DNA of 60,329 nucleotides from Lentisphaerae bacterium RIFOXYC12_FULL_60_16. Its GTDB lineage: Bacteria > Verrucomicrobiota > Kiritimatiellia > UBA8416 > YA12-FULL-60-10. This document shows, piece by piece, positions 54,172-60,329 of the stretch. The DNA lies in NCBI GenBank assembly GCA_001803315.1, contig MHBQ01000039.1:1-60329 (forward strand), in the 5' to 3' direction. Position 1 is the first letter of the stretch. Each line of letters begins with the position of its first letter. The notes under the pieces are model-generated. The model had not been told where the DNA came from. It worked only from the letters and a program-made list of their open reading frames with translations, and searched no databases. The position numbers and the translations under genes are program-made.

Positions 54172-55116
54172 ATGCCCGTGAAGGAACCACGCGGTGCGAT
54201 CCCGGTGAGGGGCCCCTGGCGCAAGGTGCTGGTATTGGTCAACCCGAAATCCGGTCTCGGGATTCCATTCCGGTCCCTGCGTGCAGGTGTCGACAAATAC
54301 TGGGATCTTCCCGGATGTTCCGTGAGCTACCAGTTCAGTCGTTCCATCGCGGATGGCGCCGTCAAGGCCCGGCAGGCGCTGGCGGATGGCGTTCAGGTTG
54401 TGCTGGTGGCCGGTGGGGACGGGACGGTCAATTCCGTGGGTCGTGAACTGATCGGATCCGATGCCATCCTGGGCGTGATTCCCGCCGACAGCGGCAACGG
54501 GTTTGCCCGCCATTTCAACATTCCGCTGGATCCCAAACGCGCCGTGGAGGCCCTGGCCGGGGGTGCGGTCCGCCGGATCGATGTGGGCACCGTGGATGGG
54601 GTGCCGTTCCTGGTGACGTGCAGCATGGCGTGGGATGCCTCGATCGCGAATGCGTTCCAGCGGTCACCGGTACGCGGGGTCATTCCGTATATTTTTGCCG
54701 GGTTCCAGGGATTGCTGGACTATGAGCCGCAAATCATACGCGTTGAACTGGATGGTGAACGTCAGGAGCGGTTCGTCCACCCCCTGGTGTTGACGGTGGC
54801 CAACCTCACGCAGTACGGGGGCGGGGCACGGATTGCCCCGCATGCCCGTGAGGATGACGGCCAGCTGGAACTCGTGGTGGCGCTCCGGCAGGATGCGCTG
54901 AAGCTGGCGGTCAACCTCGGGCGGTTGTTCGATGGGACGGTGAACCGGTTGCCGGAAGTCATTTCCCACCGGTTTCGCCGGCTGGTGGTTGAACGCGAAT
55001 ATCCGGCCGCCATCCAGATCGACGGGGAGGTAGCGGAGGCGGGGGCACGGGTGGTGGTGGAGGTGCATCCGAAGGTGTTGAACGTGCTGGTGCCGTCCGG
55101 GCATGTCGACGGCTAA
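54172..55116 (+). CDS. Diacylglycerol kinase-like lipid kinase (DagK/YegS type)
   Basis: This 314-residue protein starts at ATG 54172 after aagggaagg. VLVLVNPKSGLG, VVLVAGGDGTVNSVGREL and PADSGNGFARH are the ATP-binding and catalytic segments of the DAGK catalytic family. IAPHAREDDGQLELVV is typical of the beta domain. It phosphorylates a lipid such as diacylglycerol, sphingosine or undecaprenol. It follows the isomerase gene by 33 bases. Confidence 0.88.
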   Translation: MPVKEPRGAIPVRGPWRKVLVLVNPKSGLGIPFRSLRAGVDKYWDLPGCSVSYQFSRSIADGAVKARQALADGVQVVLVAGGDGTVNSVGRELIGSDAILGVIPADSGNGFARHFNIPLDPKRAVEALAGGAVRRIDVGTVDGVPFLVTCSMAWDASIANAFQRSPVRGVIPYIFAGFQGLLDYEPQIIRVELDGERQERFVHPLVLTVANLTQYGGGARIAPHAREDDGQLELVVALRQDALKLAVNLGRLFDGTVNRLPEVISHRFRRLVVEREYPAAIQIDGEVAEAGARVVVEVHPKVLNVLVPSGHVDG

Positions 55117-55147
55117 GCGCACGACGGGGCGCATATAAGGACCGGGT

Positions 55148-56026
55148 ATGCAAATCGAGCGAACGGCAAAATCAACCCTGACCGTAGTGGAAATGGATCC
55201 CGGTGATGAATGGCGGTTCTCCACGGTGGATGGGGTGGTCCACCGGATACGACTGGAGCAGACCTGTGCCTGCCGGTTGTCCGAGATTTACGGCGCCAGT
55301 GGAATCATGCCGATGGCGGCGCAGGGCGCCTATCGGTTCTGGTGCCGGCTGAATGTGGATGGTGCGGAACTGCAGTTGAACCGGTTCGTGGGACTGCAGG
55401 ACAGTTTTTACGAGCCGTGGGTATTCAACGGCCTGCGGATATGGTTCGATGCGGTGGATGAGATCTTCCAGATCATGGAAGAGACGCATGGGGCCTGCCG
55501 GCCGCGGAAACGGGCCCGGTTTGCCGTACAGGACGCCACCCGGCGGATTTGCCCGACACCGCTCCACCCGTGGTGTCCCCTGCCTGCGGGCGGATTACGC
55601 ATCACCGATTGTTACCGGGGGGAGGATTGCTGGATGGGGCCGTATGACGGCCACGTGGCACATGGCGGGCTGGATATCAATCATCCGGCCGGTACGCCGC
55701 TCTGGACCCCCATCGCGTTTGATGACCACGGGTTGGTTGACGTCAAGGCCCGTGGCGATTCCAACAATCGCTGGCAGGGGAGCAGAACCTGGGAAGACGG
55801 GTCGACTTGGATCCTGAAATCCGCCCATGTGATCCGGTTGCTGGTGCCTGAGCACACGCCATTGCCGGCCGGCCTGCAATATGCCGACAGCGCGGGCGTG
55901 TCGGTCTGTTACCGCGAGCATACGCATTTCGGTTTTGAAGTACGGGAATATGGCGAAGCCTATACCATCGATCCCTGGATCCTGTTCTGGCAGATGTACC
56001 GCGACCGGGAGGGGACGATCGCTTAA
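55148..56026 (+). CDS. Protein with a peptidase M23-like C-terminal domain
   Basis: This 292-residue protein has no signal peptide. The C-terminal half has GHVAHGGLDINHPAGTPLW, with the zinc ligands H-x3-D, and later EHTHFGFEVREY, the HxH pair, as in M23/LasA endopeptidases and LytM domains. The N-terminal half (FWCRLNVDGAELQLNRF) is unrecognised. Absence of an export signal is odd for a wall hydrolase; the protein may be active on something inside the cell. Its stop codon overlaps the FmdB stop on the other strand. Confidence 0.6.
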   Translation: MQIERTAKSTLTVVEMDPGDEWRFSTVDGVVHRIRLEQTCACRLSEIYGASGIMPMAAQGAYRFWCRLNVDGAELQLNRFVGLQDSFYEPWVFNGLRIWFDAVDEIFQIMEETHGACRPRKRARFAVQDATRRICPTPLHPWCPLPAGGLRITDCYRGEDCWMGPYDGHVAHGGLDINHPAGTPLWTPIAFDDHGLVDVKARGDSNNRWQGSRTWEDGSTWILKSAHVIRLLVPEHTPLPAGLQYADSAGVSVCYREHTHFGFEVREYGEAYTIDPWILFWQMYRDREGTIA

Positions 56027-56274
56027 AAGGTTTTCTCGTATTCGCCTTTGCCCACCTTTTTGAGTTGGTGGAATCCGGCTTTCTTGGCGCGATCGTTGAA
56101 TGACGATTTGGACGCGCCGACGGCGGGGGCGGAGATCAGGCGTATCACGTCCTTATCGCATTGCGGGCAGCGGGTTAGCGGTGGATCGGACAGGCGTTGG
56201 ATTCGTTCAAAAGGGTGTTTGCACAGCGTGCATCCGCTGGCGGGATCCCGGGCTTCGTATTCGTAGATGGGCAT
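56023..56274 (-). CDS. FmdB-family zinc-ribbon regulatory protein
   Basis: This 83-residue protein starts at ATG 56274 (MPIYEYEARD). The ribbon carries CTLCKHPFERI and RCPQC, and the family element SAPAVGASKSSF lies near the end. ATG 56280 is possible, but MPIYEY is the standard opening of this family. The ribosome site aaggag sits 8-9 bases upstream. FmdB-like proteins are small and of uncertain role. It is convergent with the M23-like gene. Confidence 0.85.
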   Translation of the reverse strand: MPIYEYEARDPASGCTLCKHPFERIQRLSDPPLTRCPQCDKDVIRLISAPAVGASKSSFNDRAKKAGFHQLKKVGKGEYEKTF

Positions 56275-56417
56275 GATCATCGCTCCTTGTGGAAGGATGC
56301 CCCCATGATACCGGATGGGATGTTGATGACAAGTAACAATGCAGCTCCGGCGTGGTGTCTGCCATGGGTGATGCCGGTGGTGTGTTAAAAAAGTCCAATA
56401 AAACGCGTAAAACGTTG

Positions 56418-56446
56418 TTGCTATCCAAACGGAAAACATCTATTTT
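56418..56446 (+). promoter_or_regulatory. Candidate promoter of the HU gene
   Basis: TTGCTA (56418-56423) and TATTTT (56441-56446) are 17 bases apart and lie in an AT-rich stretch 58 bases before the HU start. Prediction only; the boxes are moderate matches to the sigma-70 consensus. Confidence 0.35.
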
Positions 56447-56503
56447 CCCCGCTAATACGTGATTTTTGGGCGAACCAAAAACCGTAACAAGGAGATTAAT
56501 GCA

Positions 56504-56788
56504 ATGGGCAAACCGATGAGCAAGAGCGAGATCGTGGCGGGCGTGGCGGATGCGGTAGAGATCAGCAAGAAGCAGGCGAAGGCAGCGATTGAAGCCCTCG
56601 TGGCGATGGCTTACAAAGGCGCCCCGAACGGATTCATGATTCCCGGGCTCGGCAAGCTGGTGAAGGTCCGTCGGAAGGCTCGCGCGGGACGCAACCCGGC
56701 GACCGGTCAGACCATTCAGATCCCGGCCAAGACCGTCCTGAAGTTCCGTATTGCCAAGGCGGCGAAGGATGCGGTCCTGAGCAAGTAG
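56504..56788 (+). CDS. HU-family DNA-binding protein
   Basis: This 94-residue basic protein from ATG 56504 has a clear ribosome site (acaaggaga). MSKSEIVAGVADAVEISKKQ and IPGLGKLVKVRRKARAGRNP, the DNA-binding arm with the conserved RNP, identify an HU/IHF protein. It bends and compacts DNA. The arm reads GRNPATGQTIQIPAKTVLKF, the family consensus. It is followed by a strong terminator, so it is transcribed alone. Confidence 0.93.
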   Translation: MGKPMSKSEIVAGVADAVEISKKQAKAAIEALVAMAYKGAPNGFMIPGLGKLVKVRRKARAGRNPATGQTIQIPAKTVLKFRIAKAAKDAVLSK

Positions 56789-56816
56789 GACGGCGAATCC
56801 AGTAGTTGTGAGTTTT

Positions 56817-56861
56817 AAACCAACGGCCGCACTCCGTGAAGGAATGCGGCCGTTGGTTTTT
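56817..56861 (+). terminator. Rho-independent terminator after the HU gene
   Basis: AACCAACGGCCGCA (56818-56831) pairs perfectly over 14 bases with 56845-56858. Three more pairs enclose a five-base loop, and TTTTT follows. Its presence shows that the open frame from 56808 is not the true start of the ClpX-like gene. Confidence 0.9.
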
Positions 56862-56873
56862 CGGAGCAGCGAC

Positions 56874-58448
56874 ATGTCAAAATCGGATGAGGCGTCCAAG
56901 CCTGAATCAACCCCCAGCCTGGAGGAACAGATCAAGGAGATGTTCCGGGCTGCCAACCTGTCGTTTACCGGCGTCCCGCAGGCGGCTGAAGCCGCACCGG
57001 CTGCAGCGTCCGCCGCCGAGGATGCGGCCGCCGAGGACCGCCTGCGCCGGATCCGTGATTTTCGTCTGAAACCCCGTGATATTTGCGACTATCTCGCCCG
57101 GTTTGTGATCCGGCAGGACGATGCGAAGAAGGTGCTCGCCGTGGCGGTGTGCGATCACTACAACCATGTGCGGCGGTGCCTGGAAAATCCGGATGTCGCC
57201 CAGCGCGATTATTCCAAACATAACATCCTGATGCTTGGTCCCACCGGTGTGGGCAAAACCTATCTGGTCCGTTGTCTCGCGCAGTTGATCGGGGTGCCGT
57301 TCGTCAAGGCGGATGCCACCAAGTTCAGTGAGACCGGATATGTCGGGCGCGATGTGGAGGATCTGGTGCGGGACCTGGTGCAGGCGGCCAACGGGGATGT
57401 GAACCTGGCCCAGTACGGGATCGTCTACCTGGACGAGATCGACAAGATCGCCGGGCAGTCGGGGGCCGGCGGGCGTGACGTGTCGGGCCGTGGGGTCCAG
57501 GTGAACCTGCTCAAGCTCATGGAGGAGATGGATGTCAATCTCTTCAGCCAGACCGATCTCATCGGCCAGATGCGGGCGATCATGGATATGCAGCGGGGAC
57601 GGGACTCCGGCCGGCGCACCATCAATACGCGCCACATCCTGTTCATTGCCAGCGGCGCATTCGGTCCGTTGGCTGAGAAGGTCCGTGCCCGGGTGCGCAA
57701 CAGCCGGATCGGATTTTCCGAACGGGAGGCTCCGGAAGGGGATGAAGGCGAATACCTGCGGCAGGCCAGGACCCAGGATTTCATCGATTACGGATTCGAG
57801 CCGGAGTTCATCGGACGTCTGCCGGTCCGGGTGGTGTGTGATGCGCTTACGATGGAGGATTTACAGACCATCCTGTTGAAGTCGGAAGGCAGCATTCTCA
57901 ACCAGTACACGGATGATTTTACAGGATACGGGATCGAGCTGCAGGTTGAGCCGGAGGCGGTAGCGGCCATTGCCCGTTCCGCCGCGTCGGAAAAAACCGG
58001 GGCGCGGGGCTTGATGACCGTGCTGGAACGGCTGTTCCGGGATTTCAAATTTGAACTGCCGTCCTCCTCGGCGAGTTCCCTCGTGGTTACGCCGGCGCTG
58101 GTGGAGGAACCGTTGAAGGCCCTGGCCGCCTGCCTGGAGGAAAATGATATCCAGCGCCGTGACCAGCGCCTGGACACTGTGCATCAATATGCCGGCGCCT
58201 TCCAGTCGGAGCACGGCATCCAGCTGGTGTTCAGGCGTGAAACGGCCGAGTATGTCGTTTCGCTTGCTGAAGCCGGCAAACGGCCGGTTGCCGACTTCTG
58301 CCGGGATCATTTCCGGGACTTCGAATACGGGCTCAAGCTGATCAGCGGCAATACCGGCCAGATGCGGTTCACCGTCACACGGAAAATGGCGGAGGATCCG
58401 CGCGGAGAACTGTCGCGGCTGGTTGCCGCCAGTTTCCGCAAGGTGTGA
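56874..58448 (+). CDS. ClpX-like AAA+ unfoldase without zinc domain, with C-terminal extension
   Basis: This 524-residue ATPase starts at ATG 56874 after ggag, since 56808-56861 is a terminator. The N-terminal zinc-binding domain of ClpX is missing; an Ala-rich linker takes its place. Walker A is GPTGVGKTY, the pore loop is TGYVGRD, Walker B is IVYLDEIDKIAG and sensor/arginine elements include FIGRLP and KTGARGL. RIGF near residue 280 matches the ClpP-docking loop, so contact with ClpP is possible. About 110 residues beyond the ClpX end form an unknown domain. It is likely a ClpX paralogue rather than the housekeeping ClpX. Confidence 0.85.
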   Translation: MSKSDEASKPESTPSLEEQIKEMFRAANLSFTGVPQAAEAAPAAASAAEDAAAEDRLRRIRDFRLKPRDICDYLARFVIRQDDAKKVLAVAVCDHYNHVRRCLENPDVAQRDYSKHNILMLGPTGVGKTYLVRCLAQLIGVPFVKADATKFSETGYVGRDVEDLVRDLVQAANGDVNLAQYGIVYLDEIDKIAGQSGAGGRDVSGRGVQVNLLKLMEEMDVNLFSQTDLIGQMRAIMDMQRGRDSGRRTINTRHILFIASGAFGPLAEKVRARVRNSRIGFSEREAPEGDEGEYLRQARTQDFIDYGFEPEFIGRLPVRVVCDALTMEDLQTILLKSEGSILNQYTDDFTGYGIELQVEPEAVAAIARSAASEKTGARGLMTVLERLFRDFKFELPSSSASSLVVTPALVEEPLKALAACLEENDIQRRDQRLDTVHQYAGAFQSEHGIQLVFRRETAEYVVSLAEAGKRPVADFCRDHFRDFEYGLKLISGNTGQMRFTVTRKMAEDPRGELSRLVAASFRKV

Positions 58449-58712
58449 TCCCGTTTCTGCGGGTTGAGAAAACCGGCATGCAAGGTGCCGGTGAATCGGG
58501 GTTGCGGTAACGGACGGGCAATCGCTGGTCCAGGAATTACCCATCAGGGGCGAGAAGGGCGTTGATCAGCCGATGGGGGCGATAGTTTGTCTGTCCTCGG
58601 TGGGCACTGAGTTTCCTCGCCATGCCCCAGAGACTACCACTCCTACACGCTCAGCCTCACCACTCTTCTGTATTCTGCGGTCTGACCCCGTGATTCCGCT
58701 GACCGTCTGACC

Positions 58713-58797
58713 GGAACCGCCTGGTGCGGACCCGCATGCCAGGTGGTGTGGGACTCGTGGCTGGCTGAGTGACCCTCAGTCAGTCACGGGGACCCGA
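58713..58797 (+). ncRNA. 3' end of a group II intron (domains V and VI), 5' part missing
   Basis: ACCGCCTGG (58716-58724) pairs with CCAGGTGGT (58739-58747). Inside, TGCG pairs with CGCA around a GACC loop, and a two-base TG bulge sits on the 3' side. This is the catalytic domain V layout with a CGC triad. A second stem, GTGGCTGGCTGAG with CTCAGTCAGTCAC using G-U pairs, fits domain VI, ending near ACCCGAT. No upstream reverse transcriptase is seen. The rest of the 374-base gap (58449-58712) shows no gene or recognisable structure. The fragment lies between the ClpX-like and antiporter genes. Confidence 0.7.
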
Positions 58798-58822
58798 TTA
58801 GCCGATTTTCATCATTTCCAGA

Positions 58823-60163
58823 TCATATCGTGTCTTCATCAACATCTTCCTCTGGTACCAAGCCAGCAATTTGCTCGTCTGCCTGGGTAAATTGAATCTT
58901 CCCTTTCACAATCAATATCTTTACCAATGTGGGCACCGGGACGGTCGTCAGAACAGAAAGACAAACTATTGCATTGAAAAACGTCGCACTGATCATTTGA
59001 AGTTGCAAGGCTACGGCTGCGGCAGCCAGTGTGGCCGACAACTGGGGCACGGTCATCAACCCTGCACAAAGACCTTTCTTGTTTCCGAACCCGGACAGGC
59101 GCATCGCCAGCCAGCCGGAGGCAACCTTGCTTATTATCAAGCCAAACAACGTCGCACCGACAATCGCCGCATTTTCCCATGCTGACAATAGAATGCGAAG
59201 GTCGGTCTTCATTCCAATGGTAAGAAAAAGAAACGGAATGACAAAGCCGTAGCCGATCCCTTCTATCTTGCGATGAAGTACGTGACCTTGCTCCTGAAAC
59301 GCCCGAACCTCGACCATGGCCATGCCTGCAACGAAAGCGCTCACGATAATGCTTATGCCGATCAGTTCGCCGATAAAGACGATAGCCAGCAGCCCTGCTA
59401 GAAAGAAGGCTATACGCGCATCGTCATTGGGATGAAAACGGGAAAGAACCCGCCTCATGGCTTTGGGCAGAAGCCAAAGAGACAATGCAATGAAAGAGGC
59501 TATGACTGCTAAAAAGAGAACTGGAAACCATTTCCCTAAAACTTCGGGGCCGATATGGTCGAAGATCGAAATGCTTCCGGCGACTCGGCCCGGAATGGCA
59601 TGGCGTTTGAATTGGATACAGATCGCCAACAGAACCAAACTGGCAATATCCGTAATGACTGTTGATGCCAGGACAGCCACGCCGAAGCGGGTGTGGGTAA
59701 CTCTGAGTTCACGAATGACTGGAAACACGATGCCGACCGAGTGTGAAGCGAAAAGCGAGGCAAAAACCCATTTGCCTATGGTGTCTGAGGGCTCAAACAA
59801 TGCGTATACAGCAAAGCCGGCAGTGGCAGGAATGACAAAGGTGAGAAAGCTCAACCAGCCGACCGCCCGTTTCTCGGATTTAACAATCCGGATGTTGACC
59901 TCCATTCCCGCCAAGGCCATAAGAAAAATCAACCCGAGCAGCCCGAGCGCATCCAACACGACATAAATCTGCTCGGTCGGATAACCGCGCCCAAGAAAGC
60001 GGTTCAGATGTCTGATCAAGTCCAGTGAATTGGGGCCGATCACAATGCCAGTAAGCATTATGGCGACAACGGCAGGAATGTGCCATCTGCGAAGCAGTTG
60101 AGGCACAATCGCCACCAAAACCATCAGTACGAGAAAAATTATCAGAAACGTAAGACCTGCCAT
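58823..60163 (-). CDS. CPA2-family monovalent cation:proton antiporter
   Basis: This 446-residue membrane protein has about 12-13 helices. AVVAIMLTGIVIGPNSL, LGLIFLMALAGMEV, VLASTVITDIASLVLLAI and FVIPFLFLTIGMKTDL are hallmarks of KefB/GerN-type CPA2 exchangers, which swap Na+ or K+ for protons. ITD matches the usual ion-binding Asp region in the fifth or sixth helix. The C-terminus ends in a short acidic cytosolic tail (EEDVDEDTI) with no TrkA-N/RCK domain. It lies between two group II intron pieces, on the opposite strand. Confidence 0.9.
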   Translation of the reverse strand: MAGLTFLIIFLVLMVLVAIVPQLLRRWHIPAVVAIMLTGIVIGPNSLDLIRHLNRFLGRGYPTEQIYVVLDALGLLGLIFLMALAGMEVNIRIVKSEKRAVGWLSFLTFVIPATAGFAVYALFEPSDTIGKWVFASLFASHSVGIVFPVIRELRVTHTRFGVAVLASTVITDIASLVLLAICIQFKRHAIPGRVAGSISIFDHIGPEVLGKWFPVLFLAVIASFIALSLWLLPKAMRRVLSRFHPNDDARIAFFLAGLLAIVFIGELIGISIIVSAFVAGMAMVEVRAFQEQGHVLHRKIEGIGYGFVIPFLFLTIGMKTDLRILLSAWENAAIVGATLFGLIISKVASGWLAMRLSGFGNKKGLCAGLMTVPQLSATLAAAAVALQLQMISATFFNAIVCLSVLTTVPVPTLVKILIVKGKIQFTQADEQIAGLVPEEDVDEDTI

Positions 60164-60240
60164 TACTAAATATCCTTTCTTTCACTGGCGAACTCCCGGC
60201 GTGTCCGGCGCGGGTCACCGCGTGCGGACGACGCCGTTGT

Positions 60241-60329
60241 GTGCGCCCAGCATGGGCGCGTTGTAAATGGGGTGCAAGTCCCCGGTAGGAGGACCGACAC
60301 ATGAAAATGTGAAATAACTACCACTTGAA
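60241..60329 (+). mobile_element. 5' end of a group II intron, cut by the window edge
   Basis: GTGCGCCCAGCATGGGCGC begins at 60241: the GUGYG 5' intron start and a hairpin GCGCCCAGCATGGGCGC. GGGGTGCAAGTCCCC follows, as in domain I of bacterial group II introns. A stem-loop at 60203-60229 (GTCCG...CGGAC, loop gtca) lies 11 bases upstream of the insertion point. Class C introns, which have a CGC triad in domain V, often insert after terminator-like hairpins. Any reverse transcriptase gene would lie beyond the window. Confidence 0.8.

Noticed and set aside
56808..56873. Earlier start of the ClpX-like gene at 56808
   Set aside because: These bases form the HU terminator hairpin; ATG 56874 has its own ribosome site.

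Overview
The window is GC-rich, gene-dense bacterial DNA. Its gene complement suggests a member of the PVC group, most likely Kiritimatiellota, Lentisphaerota or Verrucomicrobiota. The pointers are pilin-like proteins with a CPSGG...Y...G C-terminus, a lone ClpX-like ATPase beside an HU protein, many sugar-processing enzymes, short palindromic repeats between genes, and a two-gene PstB arrangement. This is an inference from gene content; no rRNA, tRNA or CRISPR array was seen.

Layout. 1-11696: a metal-responsive and metal-export operon. It holds the 3' end of an ECF sigma factor, an anti-sigma factor, a CnrX-like sensor, a CusC-like outer-membrane channel, several tiny Cys/His-rich lipoproteins, a tandem metal-binding protein, a CuA-type cupredoxin, an RnfD-like membrane protein, CusB, an enlarged CusA and a CxxC lipoprotein. 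11713-12912: a decayed patch (TAG-interrupted nuclease-like gene, remnant of a second RND pump, small hypothetical). 13012-18090: peptidase S51-like protein and a very large secreted glycosidase-like protein. 18129-20120: hybrid histidine kinase. 20451-25819: a small type II secretion/type IV pilus-like locus (ATPase, two GspF-like proteins, three pseudopilin-like proteins, one frameshifted pilin). 25921-26413: toxin-antitoxin pair. 26896-35823: an AraC regulator and a sugar-processing operon (six-hairpin glycosidase-like, PIG-L deacetylase, Gfo/Idh/MocA, DegT aminotransferase, mutarotase-like, class III aminotransferase). 35874-40683: NlpC-like membrane protein, PLD nuclease, ProB-ProA, secreted Pro-rich protein. 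40777-42789: electron-transfer flavoprotein with a ferredoxin domain. 42973-45562: LemA and HtpX-like protease. 45713-51097: a phosphate operon starting with a PhoU-pseudophosphatase fusion and ending with two complementary, individually degenerate PstB subunits. 51129-56026: CstA, xylose isomerase-like, diacylglycerol kinase-like and M23-like genes. 56023-58448: FmdB, HU and a ClpX paralogue. 58713-60329: a CPA2 antiporter bracketed by group II intron pieces.

The most unusual parts are the copper-type efflux operon with its micro-lipoproteins and redox accessory proteins, and the Pst operon with the PhoU/ArsC-like fusion and the asymmetric PstB pair. Genes inside each operon are tightly coupled, with many 4-base ATGA overlaps. 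Several start sites were moved from the longest open frame to a start with a proper Shine-Dalgarno sequence; these choices are stated in each entry.
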